Below are positions 44,399-54,287 of a stretch of 64,000 nt of DNA, one piece after another. This stretch comes from an uncultured Paracoccaceae bacterium (lineage in GTDB: Bacteria; Pseudomonadota; Alphaproteobacteria; Rhodobacterales; Rhodobacteraceae), in contig CAKSTR010000001.1 of assembly GCA_934500835.1 (NCBI GenBank), positions 558,001 through 622,000 on the forward strand, written 5' to 3'. Position numbers and translations under genes: made by a program. Below the pieces are notes generated by a model. It had not been told where the DNA came from. It saw only the letters and a list, made by a program, of their open reading frames with translations, and did not search any database. Within the stretch, counting starts at the first letter, position 1. Every line of letters begins with the position of its first letter.

Positions 44399-46942
44399 TC
44401 AGCGCGCCAGCTTGCGCGCCTCGGCCAGGTAGCTCGAGTTATCCGCCAGCACGAAGTGCCCCCGGCCGACCTTGGCGATCCGGCCCTCGCGCAGCAGCGT
44501 GCCGAAGCCGCGCAGCCCGTCCTCGCGGGTGAAACCGGCGCCAAGCCGTCCCGCTTCGACCTGACGCATCAGGAAGGGCCGGGTGAACTGCTCGCGGTTC
44601 TCGAAGCAGGTGGCATAGGCTGCGGCGGCCTCAAGCATCTGCGAAAGACCACTGGCGCCCAGCCGCTCGGCGAAATCGACAAATCCCCGGCTGTCGTCGA
44701 AGATGTTGCCGGCGTCTTCGGCGTCGTCGCCGCTGTCATCGTCCAGCGCCGCGATCATCGCGGTATCGGCCGCGATCTCGGCGGTTTCGGCGGCCGAAAC
44801 CTCGGCTTCTTCGTCTTGCGCCACCGGCTGCGGTGCAGGCTCGGCCGCGATGTCATAGGCGCCGGGCGCCAAAGCCGTCGCGGCCCCGCCGACCACCCGA
44901 CGCGGACGCACCGGAGAGACCACGCCTTGCGGGGCGCTGCGGTCGATGCGCTGTTCCGACACCAGAACCAGAGGTGCGGGCCGGTCGATGGCCGGGGCCG
45001 CCCCCTCGGTGCCGACGGCGTCTGCGGCCCCTGCCGGACGGGAATGGCGTTCGCCCTCGGCCGGGCGCGGGCGGACCGGCCGCACGACACGGGCCAGATC
45101 GGCGCGGTAGGGATCGGCGCGGTCTTCGTCGGACGGCTCCACCACTCCGGCACGGCGCTCGGCCACGGTGGCGGCAACGGCGGCCTTCAGGTGCTGGATC
45201 GCGGCCAGACGGCGGCGGTTCTCGGGCTCTGACATCTCGTCGTCGGCCTGGCGCAGCAGCCGCACCATGTCGTCATCGCGCGGCTGCACATCAGGCGCCG
45301 ACTCTGCCTCGGCCCTGGGGGCTTTGGGCGCATCGCCGGCGTCATCCGCCTGCGCGGCGGGAGCGATCCGGCGGATCTTGATCACGCGGGCCCGCGCCCG
45401 CTGCAGCTTGTCAGAGGGTTCCGCCGTGTCCGTGGCCGCCGCTTCGGCAGGCTCCGCCGGCTCTGCGGCTTTGGCGGCGGCGACAGTCTCACCCTCATTG
45501 ATATCCGGTTCGGCCGCGACGGGTTCAACCGCAGCACCCGCGACCCCTTCCGCAGCAGCTTCGGCCTCGGCCTCAAGCGTCAGCCGATCCTCGATCTCGT
45601 TGGCGAGATCCTCGGGCAGAGGGTCCACCATACCGGCCAGTTCCTCCGGCAGGGCAGGTTCTTCGTCCCAGACATCCGACAGGCCTTCGGGCAGATCGTC
45701 GTTCAGATCGCCGGAGACTTCGGCCAGTTCCGGCACCTCGGGCGCTTCGGCCAAGGCGAAGACCTCTTCGTCCTCCGACTCCATGTCATCGGCAAAGGGG
45801 TCGGCAGCGGTCGGCATCGCTTCCGCAACCTCAGCCATGCCTTCCCCCCCGCCGGACAGCGAGGCGATCAGTCCGGCCAGCCCGTCATCCTCGGACGGGG
45901 CGGCTTCGGCCACGGGTTCGATCGCGGCGGGCGGCGCGTCATCTTCATCCGGGACCTCGGTTGCGGCCTGAACCTCGTCCTCGTCGACCAGAAGGCCGCC
46001 CAGACGGGCCAGCACATCGGCATCGCTTGCTTCGTCCGGCCCGGCTTCGGTCGCGGCCTCCTTGGCCACGGCGGGGTCAGCGGCGGGTTCGGCAAGCGGG
46101 CTGTCGGCGGGCTCATCCGCCACGACATCAGTAAGGGCAAACGCCTCGGTCAGGTCCGAAAACTCGGCGACGTCGTCGGCATGTTCATCTTCGAAATGCG
46201 CAGGCAACGCGGCGGCAGGCGCCAGCGTTTCCGCGTCGTTGGATGCCACGGCGCGCCGCAGGCGGGCCAGCTTGGCCACCACGCCTTCGGGCATGGCCGG
46301 TGCCAGCGACGGGCGCTGCTCGATGTCCTCTTCGGGCGGCTCCTCGGCCGCAACCGTTTCGGCAACCGCACCTTTGGCAACCGGCACTTCCGGCGGCTCC
46401 GCAGGGGCGGCAGCACCCTCGGTTTCCGGCCCGGCAGCGTCAGCGTCCGGCCCGGACTTTGCCGCGGTCTCCTCGACTGCAGGCTCGGCCACCACTTCCG
46501 AGAAATCCTCGACAGGTTCGGCAACAACCGTTTCGGCGACCGTTTCGGCGACGGCTTCAGCCGCAGGCGCCTCTTCCGTCGCGGCGTTTACCAGTTCAGG
46601 CGCGGGCGGCGTGACCGCTACGGGCTGGGCGGGCGGCGCTTCGGCAGCCGGCGCCAGGGCCGCAGCGGCCGGTTCGGCCACCGGCTCATCGCCCGCCCGC
46701 AGGATGACATTGTTGTCCTCGATCCGCGCCTCGACGCGGCGCTGGACCTCACGCTCGGCAATCCGGTGCAACATTGCGGCATCGGGCGTCGGCGGCTCTG
46801 CTCCGAAGTAGCGGTCTCCGGCCGCCAGATCGCGGAAATACTCCGCTATCGCCTTCATGGTGTTGAACGGATCATCAAACCCTTCCAGCGTACAGCTGAA
46901 AGTGCCATAGGAAACCGTCAGGATCTTGCTTGCACCATTCAT
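44399..46942 (-). CDS. 847-residue acidic Ala/Glu/Pro-rich protein
   Basis: An N-terminal domain (about 1-70: [42 protein letters not shown], then [16 protein letters not shown]) and a C-terminal domain (about 740-847: [39 protein letters not shown]…GHFVLAD) look folded. The about 650 residues between are mostly Ala/Glu/Pro/Asp/Val low complexity and should be disordered and very negatively charged. No signal or membrane segment. Such proteins in Rhodobacterales are sometimes labelled CheA-like, but no kinase or Hpt motif is seen here. The start at 46942 begins MNGASKIL; the frame reaches 47101. Confidence 0.8.
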   Translation of the reverse strand: MNGASKILTVSYGTFSCTLEGFDDPFNTMKAIAEYFRDLAAGDRYFGAEPPTPDAAMLHRIAEREVQRRVEARIEDNNVILRAGDEPVAEPAAAALAPAAEAPPAQPVAVTPPAPELVNAATEEAPAAEAVAETVAETVVAEPVEDFSEVVAEPAVEETAAKSGPDADAAGPETEGAAAPAEPPEVPVAKGAVAETVAAEEPPEEDIEQRPSLAPAMPEGVVAKLARLRRAVASNDAETLAPAAALPAHFEDEHADDVAEFSDLTEAFALTDVVADEPADSPLAEPAADPAVAKEAATEAGPDEASDADVLARLGGLLVDEDEVQAATEVPDEDDAPPAAIEPVAEAAPSEDDGLAGLIASLSGGGEGMAEVAEAMPTAADPFADDMESEDEEVFALAEAPEVPELAEVSGDLNDDLPEGLSDVWDEEPALPEELAGMVDPLPEDLANEIEDRLTLEAEAEAAAEGVAGAAVEPVAAEPDINEGETVAAAKAAEPAEPAEAAATDTAEPSDKLQRARARVIKIRRIAPAAQADDAGDAPKAPRAEAESAPDVQPRDDDMVRLLRQADDEMSEPENRRRLAAIQHLKAAVAATVAERRAGVVEPSDEDRADPYRADLARVVRPVRPRPAEGERHSRPAGAADAVGTEGAAPAIDRPAPLVLVSEQRIDRSAPQGVVSPVRPRRVVGGAATALAPGAYDIAAEPAPQPVAQDEEAEVSAAETAEIAADTAMIAALDDDSGDDAEDAGNIFDDSRGFVDFAERLGASGLSQMLEAAAAYATCFENREQFTRPFLMRQVEAGRLGAGFTREDGLRGFGTLLREGRIAKVGRGHFVLADNSSYLAEARKLAR

Positions 46943-47080
46943 TGGCTGCTTGCCTTTCGCACTACTCGGTCCCGCCATCCTATCGGTCCCATGTTCGATT
47001 CCATGGACAGACGGGGGTAATTTGAAGGATTGATTGTGGCCCGCATCCCGGCACATTGCCATATTTCGAACAGTATCCCG

Positions 47081-47788
47081 ATGATTCCGCCCATTGTCCA
47101 ATCAACGAACGCCGTCACCCTGGTCGGAGGGGGCACTCTGCCCGCCCGGGACCTGAAACTTGCACGCAAGCGGGCGCCAATGGCCATCGGCGCCGACAGT
47201 GGCGCGGATCGGCTGCTGGCCGCAGGGGTGATGCCCGATGCGGTGATCGGCGACTTCGACTCGATCTCGGACGCCGCCCGGGCCACCATTCCGGCCGACA
47301 GATTGCACCCCACCCCCAGCCAGGACCGCAGCGATTTCGACAAGGCCTTGCAGACAATCGAGGCGCCATTGATCCTTGCGGTCGGCTTCACCGGCGCAAG
47401 GATCGACCACGGGCTTGCGGTGATGAACGCGCTTGTGCGCATGCCGGACCGCCGCTGCATCGTGATCGGCCCGAAGGACATCGCCTTCGCCGCACCACCA
47501 AGGCTGAGCCTTTCGATGCGAACCGGCGACCCGTTGTCACTGTTCCCTCTGGCCCGGCTGACGGCGGAAAGCGAAGGGCTGTTCTGGCCGCTTCAGGGTC
47601 TGGACTTCGCGCCCTGGGGGATGATCGGCACCTCTAATCTGGTGACCGAGGCGCGGGTGGAGCTGCGCTTCGATCAGCCGGGGATGCTGGCGATCCTGCC
47701 AAGGGCGCGGCTTGACGCGGCGATCAGGGCGCTTCTGGCAGCACCAGAGTGGTCCGCGCCTTGTGCGCCAGCCGCTCGCGATAGATGA
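47081..47788 (+). CDS. thiamine diphosphokinase
   Basis: 235 residues. The TPK fold is recognisable from [42 protein letters not shown] (catalytic Asp-rich loop) and [12 protein letters not shown], with a C-terminal β-domain ending [13 protein letters not shown]. It pyrophosphorylates thiamine with ATP. Weak ribosome site at the ATG 47081. Its last 65 bases overlap the convergent DMT gene. Confidence 0.9.
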   Translation: MIPPIVQSTNAVTLVGGGTLPARDLKLARKRAPMAIGADSGADRLLAAGVMPDAVIGDFDSISDAARATIPADRLHPTPSQDRSDFDKALQTIEAPLILAVGFTGARIDHGLAVMNALVRMPDRRCIVIGPKDIAFAAPPRLSLSMRTGDPLSLFPLARLTAESEGLFWPLQGLDFAPWGMIGTSNLVTEARVELRFDQPGMLAILPRARLDAAIRALLAAPEWSAPCAPAARDR

Positions 47789-48674
47789 TATAGAGGCCCG
47801 AGCCGACGATGATGGCTATGCCCGCGAAGGTAAGGCTGTTCGGCAGATCGCCGAAGACCAGATAGCCAAGAGCCACCGCCACCACGATCTCGAGATAATG
47901 CAGCGGCGCCAGCGTTGCGGCCGGCACCCAGGTCAGCGCCTGCGTCATGCACATATGGCTTGCGGCTGCCCAGAAGCCGACGCCGAACAGCCAGAGCCAC
48001 ATCCAGCCCGTCGGCATCACGCTGTCCAGATCGGGGACGGGTCCATCGTTCATCAGCAGAAGAATCGGCAGACAGATCAGGACACCGGTCCAGCTGGTGT
48101 GGGTCTGCATCGCGACCGGATGCATGATCTGCGACACCTGCCGTGTCACCAGCATGTAAAAGGCGAACGAGAAGGCAGTGCCCAGCGGCCAAAGCGCGAT
48201 CAGCCCGAACGCCCGCAGCGACGGCTGGATCACCAGAAGCGCCCCGCCGAAACCGACGATGCAGGCGGCGATACGGCGCGGGCCGACCTGATCGCCGAAC
48301 AGCAGATACCCAAGGAGCAGCAGGATGAAGGGCTCGACAAAGACGATGGCCAGGGCATCGGCCAGTGGCATCACCGCGATGCCCGACACGAAGGCGAAGG
48401 TCGAAAACACCAGCAATGCCGCCCGCAGCGTGACCAGCCCCAGCGCCCGGCCCGACAGACGCAGGCTCAGCCCCATCGCCCAGGTGATCGGCAGCATCAG
48501 CAGGCATTGCACCACAAAGCGGGCAGCGGTGATCTGGCCGACCGGAATGCCCCCCTGCGCGGCCAGCTTGGAGCAGACATCGAGAAGCGGCGCCAGCAGG
48601 CAGAAGGCCAGCATCAGCAGGATGCCGGGCAGGATGCGATCGGAATGCGGGGCAGGAACAGGAACACTGGTCAT
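47724..48674 (-). CDS. EamA-family DMT transporter
   Basis: 316 residues with ten predicted membrane helices in two EamA repeats (about 15-145 and 160-300). DMT proteins export metabolites or amino acids; the substrate is unknown. The C-terminal codons overlap the convergent thiamine diphosphokinase gene. ATG at 48674 (MTSVPVPAPHSDR). Confidence 0.9.
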   Translation of the reverse strand: MTSVPVPAPHSDRILPGILLMLAFCLLAPLLDVCSKLAAQGGIPVGQITAARFVVQCLLMLPITWAMGLSLRLSGRALGLVTLRAALLVFSTFAFVSGIAVMPLADALAIVFVEPFILLLLGYLLFGDQVGPRRIAACIVGFGGALLVIQPSLRAFGLIALWPLGTAFSFAFYMLVTRQVSQIMHPVAMQTHTSWTGVLICLPILLLMNDGPVPDLDSVMPTGWMWLWLFGVGFWAAASHMCMTQALTWVPAATLAPLHYLEIVVAVALGYLVFGDLPNSLTFAGIAIIVGSGLYIIYRERLAHKARTTLVLPEAP

Positions 48675-48831
48675 CCCTAATGGCTAGCCGCCCTGCCCCC
48701 GCCCCGCCATCCCGAAAGCGACATATGATGCGGGCCGACGAACAGGCTGGCCGCCGCCCGCGACCGCGCCGCTGGTATGGGCCAGCCTTGCTGCTATGCT
48801 GGCAGGATCGACCATTGGCCGGGGGGAAACC

Positions 48832-49191
48832 ATGCCGAAGGTGCTTGGGATCGGCGGGGTATTCTTCAGGGCAGCGGACCCGGTCGCGCTGGCTGAGTGG
48901 TATCGACAGCATCTCGGCATTGCCGATCTGCACCACGAAGTCTGGCAGCAGGAAGCCGGCGCCACAATCTTTGGCCCTTTCGCGCAGAACAGCGGCTATT
49001 TCGGCCGACCGGCGCAACAATGGATGATCAACTTCCGGGTCGACGATCTGGACGCTTTCATCACCGCGTTGACCGCGGCCGGACTCGAGGTGGAAACCCG
49101 CGCCGAATGGAATTCCGAGGTCGGCCGCTTTGCCCGCATCCATGACCCCGAAGGCAACCCGATTGAGTTGTGGCAACCAGCCGCGGGCTGA
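48832..49191 (+). CDS. VOC-family (glyoxalase-like) protein
   Basis: 119 residues, one vicinal-oxygen-chelate domain: GGVFFRAADPVALAEWYRQHLGI, NFRVDDLDAFITALTAAGLEV, and IHDPEGNPIELWQP with the C-terminal metal-ligand Glu. It could be a dioxygenase, isomerase or resistance protein; unassigned. GGGGGGAAACC before the ATG. Confidence 0.87.
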   Translation: MPKVLGIGGVFFRAADPVALAEWYRQHLGIADLHHEVWQQEAGATIFGPFAQNSGYFGRPAQQWMINFRVDDLDAFITALTAAGLEVETRAEWNSEVGRFARIHDPEGNPIELWQPAAG

Positions 49192-49332
49192 CTGAAACCC
49201 GCTTCGCGGCAACGCCGCCGAAAGGCCCCCCAAGGCCGCCCGAGACAGCCGTGCCTGCATCCTCCCTTGCGCCGACCGCTGCTTGCGCCTAAATGGCCGC
49301 GCAAGACTTGACCCCCGGGGAACAGCGCCTTC

Positions 49333-49752
49333 ATGGAAACCGTCGTCCTTACCGTCCATCTGATCCTCGCCCTTCTCCTGATCGGCGTTGTGCTTCTGCA
49401 GCGCAACGAGGGCGGCGCACTTCTCTCGGGTGGCGGCAACATGCAGGCGCGCGGTCAGGCGACCGGGCTGACCAAGCTGACCTGGGTCTTCGCCGTGGCC
49501 TTCATCTGCACCTCGATCACCCTTGCGGTGATGTCGGCCCGCGACAGCGGCGGCGGCTCGGTCCTCGACAGCGCTCCTGCGACCGAAACCCCGGCCGAAA
49601 CGGCGCCCGCCCCGTCGGACGCGGACAGCCTGCTGCCGCCGGCCCCGGCCGATGCCGCGCTGACCCCGCCGCCGGTCGAAGAGCCCGCCCCCGCCGAAGG
49701 CACCCCTGCCCCGGCAGAGGGCACCACCGCTCCGGCGACCGGCAGCAACTGA
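49333..49752 (+). CDS. secG: preprotein translocase subunit SecG
   Basis: 139 residues, two membrane helices (about 1-22 and 52-75) with the family loop LLQRNEGGALLSGGGNMQARGQATGL between them, and a long Ala/Pro/Glu tail (85-139). SecG assists SecYE in protein export. ATG at 49333; upstream of pyrG. Confidence 0.92.
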   Translation: METVVLTVHLILALLLIGVVLLQRNEGGALLSGGGNMQARGQATGLTKLTWVFAVAFICTSITLAVMSARDSGGGSVLDSAPATETPAETAPAPSDADSLLPPAPADAALTPPPVEEPAPAEGTPAPAEGTTAPATGSN

Positions 49753-49898
49753 CCCACAATCCTTTGACACCATCCCGTCCCCGCAAACATCATCTTGCGG
49801 GGGCGGCTTGTGCATGATGGCGGGAGGCGGTATATCCCAACTCCCGTGGTGCTGCGATTCCACCCGACCGAATCGCATTTGAACACGGGAGGCCCGGC

Positions 49899-51542
49899 GT
49901 GGCGCGTTACATCTTCATCACCGGCGGCGTCGTTTCCTCTCTCGGCAAGGGTCTTGCCTCTGCGGCCCTTGGGGCGCTTCTGCAGGCCCGCGGCTACACC
50001 GTCCGTCTGCGCAAGCTGGACCCCTATCTGAACGTCGACCCCGGCACGATGTCGCCCTTCGAACATGGCGAGGTTTTCGTCACGGATGACGGCGCCGAGA
50101 CCGACCTTGATCTTGGCCATTACGAACGCTTCACCGGCGTCCATGCCCGGATGACCGACTCGATCTCGTCCGGCCGGATCTATTCCAACGTGCTTGAGAA
50201 GGAGCGCCGCGGCGACTACCTCGGCAAGACCATCCAGGTCATTCCTCACGTCACCAACGAGATCAAGGAGTTCCTCCGCATCGGCGATGAAGAGGTCGAC
50301 TTCATGCTGTGCGAGATCGGCGGCACCGTCGGCGACATCGAGGGCCTGCCCTTCTTCGAATCCATCCGCCAGTTCATCCATGAACGCCCGCGCGGCCAGT
50401 CGATCCTGATGCACCTGACGCTGCTGCCCTACCTTGCGGCTTCAGGTGAACTAAAGACCAAGCCCACCCAGCACTCGGTCAAGGAACTGCAGTCCATCGG
50501 CCTTGCCCCCGATGTCCTTGTCTGCCGGTCCGAACACCCGATCCCCGAACGCGAACTGGAAAAGATCGCCCTCTTCTGCAACGTGCGCAAAGAGGCGGTC
50601 GTGCCGGCCTACGACCTTTCCACCATCTACGAGGCGCCGCTGGCCTATCACCGCGCCGGACTTGATCAGGCCGTGCTCGACGCCTTCGGCATCACCCCGG
50701 CGCCCAAGCCCAACCTCTCGCGTTGGGAAGACGTGATGGACCGCATCCAGCACCCCGAGGGCGAAGTCCGCGTCGCCATCGTCGGCAAATACACCCAGCT
50801 GGAAGACGCCTACAAATCCATCGCCGAGGCGCTGACCCATGGCGGCATGGCCAACCGCACCAAGGTCCGCGCCGAATGGATCGACGCCGAGATCTTCGAA
50901 CGCGAAGACCCCGCACCTTACCTTGAAAGCTTCCACGCCATCCTCGTCCCCGGCGGCTTCGGCGAACGCGGGACCGAGGGCAAGATCCGCGCCGCGCGTT
51001 TCGCGCGCGAACGCAAGATCCCCTATCTCGGCATCTGCCTCGGGATGCAGATGGCGGTGATCGAGGCCGCCCGCAATCTGGTGGGCCTGCAGAACGCCGG
51101 CTCCGAGGAGTTCGACCATGAGAAGGGCGAGCGCCGCTTTACCCCCGTGGTCTACCACCTGAAGGAATGGGTGCAGGGCAACCACACCGTGCGGCGCAAG
51201 GCCGATGATGCCAAGGGCGGCACCATGCGTCTTGGCGCCTATACCGCCAACCTGAAGGACGGCTCCGCCGTCGCCCGCATCTACGGCGCCACCACCATCG
51301 AGGAACGCCACCGCCACCGCTATGAGGTGGACATCCAGTACCGTGACCAGCTGGAGAAATGCGGGCTGATCTTCTCGGGCATGTCCCCCGACGGCCGCCT
51401 GCCTGAAATCGTCGAGGTCAAGGACCATCCCTGGTTCATCGGCGTCCAGTTCCACCCGGAGCTGAAGTCAAAACCCTTCGCACCGCATCCCTTGTTCGCC
51501 GATTTCGTGCGCGCCGCAATGGAAGTGTCGCGGCTGGTGTGA
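49899..51542 (+). CDS. pyrG: CTP synthase
   Basis: 547 residues; converts UTP to CTP with glutamine and ATP. The N-terminal synthetase domain starts [22 protein letters not shown] (about 6-27); the C-terminal glutamine amidotransferase has LGICLGMQ (nucleophile Cys) and a catalytic His/Glu in GVQFHPE. GTG start with GGGAGGCCCGGC upstream. Confidence 0.97.
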   Translation: MARYIFITGGVVSSLGKGLASAALGALLQARGYTVRLRKLDPYLNVDPGTMSPFEHGEVFVTDDGAETDLDLGHYERFTGVHARMTDSISSGRIYSNVLEKERRGDYLGKTIQVIPHVTNEIKEFLRIGDEEVDFMLCEIGGTVGDIEGLPFFESIRQFIHERPRGQSILMHLTLLPYLAASGELKTKPTQHSVKELQSIGLAPDVLVCRSEHPIPERELEKIALFCNVRKEAVVPAYDLSTIYEAPLAYHRAGLDQAVLDAFGITPAPKPNLSRWEDVMDRIQHPEGEVRVAIVGKYTQLEDAYKSIAEALTHGGMANRTKVRAEWIDAEIFEREDPAPYLESFHAILVPGGFGERGTEGKIRAARFARERKIPYLGICLGMQMAVIEAARNLVGLQNAGSEEFDHEKGERRFTPVVYHLKEWVQGNHTVRRKADDAKGGTMRLGAYTANLKDGSAVARIYGATTIEERHRHRYEVDIQYRDQLEKCGLIFSGMSPDGRLPEIVEVKDHPWFIGVQFHPELKSKPFAPHPLFADFVRAAMEVSRLV

Positions 51543-51552
51543 CCTGACAGGA

Positions 51553-51574
51553 TGGCCGGGCGGAAAACCGGCCA
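51553..51574 (+). terminator. hairpin after pyrG
   Basis: TGGCCGG (51553-51559) pairs with CCGGCCA (51568-51574), with an eight-base loop and ATT after it. Weak terminator candidate ten bases past the pyrG stop. Confidence 0.45.
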
Positions 51575-51756
51575 ATTCCGCCGATCGGTCAATCCGGGTC
51601 CGAAAGGTCGAACACCTTGCCCAAACCGGATGTTCGCCGGGCCCAGGCCATTGGCGGGCATCAGGCCCGTTGCCTGATCACGCCAATCGAAAGCCGTCAT
51701 AAGTCGCCCACCCGACAGGGCTTGGTGATCCCATATAATTCGACTATTCTCGATAT

Positions 51757-52092
51757 ATGGATATGATTCGCGCACTCGCAGGCCTGTCGGCGTTGGGACA
51801 GGAAACAAGGCTGAGCGCCTTCCGCACGCTCGCTCAGGCCGGGCCGGATGGGCTGCTGGCGGGTGAGATCAGTGCGCGGACCGGCGCCCTGCAAAACACC
51901 ATGTCGACCCATCTGGCGATACTGCAGCAGGCGGGGCTGATTTCCAGCCGCCGCGAAGGCCGTTCGGTCAGGTATTTCGCCGACATGAACGGCATGGAGG
52001 CCCTTCTGGCATTTCTGCTGGAGGACTGCTGCGGCGGACGCCCCGACCTATGCCGCAAGGTTCTGGCCGAGGTTCGGTGTGCCTGCGCCTGA
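51757..52092 (+). CDS. arsR: ArsR-family arsenic-responsive regulator
   Basis: 111 residues, winged helix (LSALGQETRLSAFRTLAQAGPDGLLAGEISARTGALQNTMSTHLAILQQAGLISSRREGRSVRY). Cys pairs DCCGGRPDLC and the final RCACA are near the C-terminus and may bind As(III), as in CadC/AfArsR-like proteins with C-terminal cysteines. It heads arsR–aqpS–arsC and overlaps aqpS by 14 bases. It should repress the operon until arsenite binds. Confidence 0.88.
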   Translation: MDMIRALAGLSALGQETRLSAFRTLAQAGPDGLLAGEISARTGALQNTMSTHLAILQQAGLISSRREGRSVRYFADMNGMEALLAFLLEDCCGGRPDLCRKVLAEVRCACA

Positions 52093-52750
52093 CCTTTCCC
52101 GCAGGCTGGTGGCAGAGGCTTTGGGCACCGGGCTTCTGGTGGCGACCGTGATCGGGTCGGGCATCATGGCGGAAAGCCTGTCTGCTGACGGCGCCATTGT
52201 GCTGCTGGGCAATACACTTCCGACCGGCGCGATATTGCTGGTGTTGATCTCAATTCTCGCTCCGGTGTCGGGGGCGCATTTCAATCCGGCTGTCACCATG
52301 GTGTTCGCCGTTCGGGGCGAGATGTCAGCGGCACTGGCATGGGCCTACATTTCCGTCCAGCTTGCCGGCGGTATCGCAGGAACACTTCTCGCCCACGCAA
52401 TGTTCGACCTGCCGCTTGTTCAGGCGGGCAAGACCTTGCGCGGCGGAGCAGGACAATGGGTGTCGGAGGCGGTGGCCACCTTCGGGCTGGTCCTGACGAT
52501 CCTGGCGGGGTTGCGCCTCAAGCTGGCCGCCGTGCCGCACCTCGTCGCGCTGTATATCACCGCGGCCTACTGGTTCACATCGTCAACCAGTTTCGCGAAT
52601 CCGGCAGTTGCCGTCGCAAGGGCACTGACCGACACTTACGCGGGCATACGCCTTTTCGACGTTCCCGCCTTCGTCGTTGCAGAGCTGTCTGGCGCATTGC
52701 TTGCCCTGGCTTTCTGCGGCTGGCTGTATCGTGACAGGAGTTTGGCATGA
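52079..52750 (+). CDS. aqpS: aquaglyceroporin AqpS (arsenite channel)
   Basis: 223 residues, MIP family with six helices and two NPA boxes: HFNPAVTM (about 68-75) and FANPAVAVARALTD (about 177-190). Genes of this type between arsR and arsC (Sinorhizobium meliloti) release As(III) made by arsenate reduction. GTG start inside the arsR gene; its stop overlaps the arsC start. Confidence 0.9.
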   Translation: MPAPDLSRRLVAEALGTGLLVATVIGSGIMAESLSADGAIVLLGNTLPTGAILLVLISILAPVSGAHFNPAVTMVFAVRGEMSAALAWAYISVQLAGGIAGTLLAHAMFDLPLVQAGKTLRGGAGQWVSEAVATFGLVLTILAGLRLKLAAVPHLVALYITAAYWFTSSTSFANPAVAVARALTDTYAGIRLFDVPAFVVAELSGALLALAFCGWLYRDRSLA

Positions 52751-53166
52751 CAATCGTGATCCATCACAACCCGGCGTGCGGCACGTCGCGCAATGTGCTC
52801 GACATCATCCGCGCCGCCGGCGAAACGCCCGTGGTGATAGACTACCTGGACACGGGATGGACCCGCGCCCAGTTGCTCGGCCTGTTTGCCGCCGCGGACC
52901 TGTCCCCGCGTGCGGCGCTGCGGACCTCCAGGTCGCCAGCCGAGGAGATGGGCTTGCTGAACCCCGCCGTCACCGACGACGAACTGCTGGATGCAATGGT
53001 TCTGCATCCCGTTCTGGTGAATCGCCCCATCGTCTGTTCACCCAAGGGTGTCCGGCTGTGCAGGCCGTCGCAATTGGTTCTGGATTTGCTGGACCAGCTT
53101 CCGCCCGGCCCGCTTTACAAGGAAGATGGCGAAATGATCGTCGATGCGAACGGCAGGCGCGCATGA
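52747..53166 (+). CDS. arsC: arsenate reductase (glutaredoxin-type ArsC)
   Basis: 139 residues. The catalytic HHNPACGTSRN (Cys11) and downstream Arg-rich SPAEEMGLL and LVNRPIVCSPKGVRLCRPS match the E. coli R773-type ArsC. It reduces arsenate to arsenite using glutathione/glutaredoxin. Translationally coupled to aqpS. Confidence 0.93.
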   Translation: MTIVIHHNPACGTSRNVLDIIRAAGETPVVIDYLDTGWTRAQLLGLFAAADLSPRAALRTSRSPAEEMGLLNPAVTDDELLDAMVLHPVLVNRPIVCSPKGVRLCRPSQLVLDLLDQLPPGPLYKEDGEMIVDANGRRA

Positions 53167-53485
53167 TGCTTTGCCGCACAGGACCGCGATCACAACCAAG
53201 GATCAGGGGCTGGCAGCGCCGCGGCCCCTTTTCGCGCCGTAGCGCCGGCGCGGCAGCGGCGCGTCTTGCCCCGCTGCCAATGGGCGGGCGACCGTAGCCA
53301 ACCTTGCGCCCGCACGCCGCGCCGCCATTGCCCCCGGCCTGTCAGACACGGGGGCGCGATGCATGTCGGCAGGCAAGAGGGCCCAATCCATCGGAAACGG
53401 ATCACGCCCGGGCCGCGTGAACGATTGCCGCAATGGCAGCAAATGGCTGGAATAGCCATTTACCTTCAACAACTTGCAAAGATAT
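53167..53485. other. intergenic after arsC, no gene seen
   Basis: About 319 bases; a GC-rich first half, then AT-richer toward the tRNA. No arsH, arsB or acr3 homologue is visible. Short open frames have shadow-like codon use. Confidence 0.5.
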
Positions 53486-53562
53486 TGGCGGCCCCGGAAG
53501 GACTCGAACCCTCGACCCGCTGCTTAGAAGGCAGCTGCTCTATCCAGCTGAGCTACGGAACC
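53486..53562 (-). tRNA. tRNA-Arg (TCT)
   Basis: 77 bases on the minus strand with encoded CCA. Acceptor GGTTCCG/CGGGGCC (two G·T pairs), D-arm GCTCAGCTGGATAGAGC, anticodon stem GCTGC/GCAGC around CTTCTAA (anticodon TCT), T-arm GGGTTCGAGTCC. Confidence 0.9.
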
Positions 53563-53573
53563 GTCGGGTCTTT

Positions 53574-54038
53574 CTAGCCCAGGGACCGCGTCATGAAAAC
53601 CGAATTCGGATCGGGGCCGTAGTCGCCGAACGGGCCGCAGATCGCAAAGCCTGCGCGTTCGTAGAGCGCCCGGGCCGCGACGAAGGTCGGCTGGATTCCG
53701 GTTTCGAGCGACAGCCGCATATGCCCGTCACGCGATGCTTCAGTCTGCAGATGATCCAGCATTCGCCGCGACAGGCCGCGCCCCCGGGCCTCGGCCAGCA
53801 CATGCATCGATTTCAGCTCGGCATGGCCCGGTGCGATCGACTTGTAGGCGCCCATTGCCATCGGCACCCCGCCGTCGCGCAGCACGAAGAACCGGATCCC
53901 CGCAGCGGAAAGCGCGCCGCGGTCCATCATGTAGATCGATTCCGGCGGCGTGTCGGCATGCATGTCGGCCGTGTGCCGGTCGAACAGCAGCGCCAGATCT
54001 TCGGTCAGCGGATTTTCCTCGGCGATGGTGATGGTCAT
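53574..54038 (-). CDS. GNAT-family N-acetyltransferase
   Basis: 154 residues. Core motif ELKSMHVLAEARGRGLSRRMLDHL (about 80-103) and the C-terminal LYERAGFAICGPFGDYGPDPNSVFM. The substrate is unknown. The ATG at 54038 (GGGGAAAGCGAA upstream) is preferred to an in-frame ATG at 54293, whose extra 85 residues do not look like a GNAT domain. Confidence 0.87.
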   Translation of the reverse strand: MTITIAEENPLTEDLALLFDRHTADMHADTPPESIYMMDRGALSAAGIRFFVLRDGGVPMAMGAYKSIAPGHAELKSMHVLAEARGRGLSRRMLDHLQTEASRDGHMRLSLETGIQPTFVAARALYERAGFAICGPFGDYGPDPNSVFMTRSLG

Positions 54039-54287
54039 TTCGCTTTCCCCGGAACTGTCCGCCAAAGTGGCGAAAGCGGCCCGCAGCATCAAGGGGCGAA
54101 ACGCAGCCCCCTTTCGGCAACCGAGGTTGGAAACCGCCGCGACTCCGGCTAGTTTGGCAACGACTTCAGCCCGGTCCGCAGGCCCGGCCGCCGTCCAGCC
54201 GCAGAATTCGACAGGATACTGGCTGGACGGGCTTGCAGCGGCGCGGCTTCCGGGCTGAATGGCAGCATACCACCAAGGAAGCAGAGC

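Noticed and set aside
45168..46811. Long Ser/Ala-rich plus-strand frames opposite the acidic protein
   Set aside because: GC-rich codons for Ala/Glu read as Ser/Ala on the other strand, so these are shadows. The minus-strand gene has folded-looking ends.
47674..49878. 734-residue minus-strand frame across DMT, VOC and secG
   Set aside because: It overlaps three recognisable genes in another frame and has no domain of its own.
53167..53485. Candidate arsH or pump gene after arsC
   Set aside because: No open frame here resembles a flavoprotein or a transporter.
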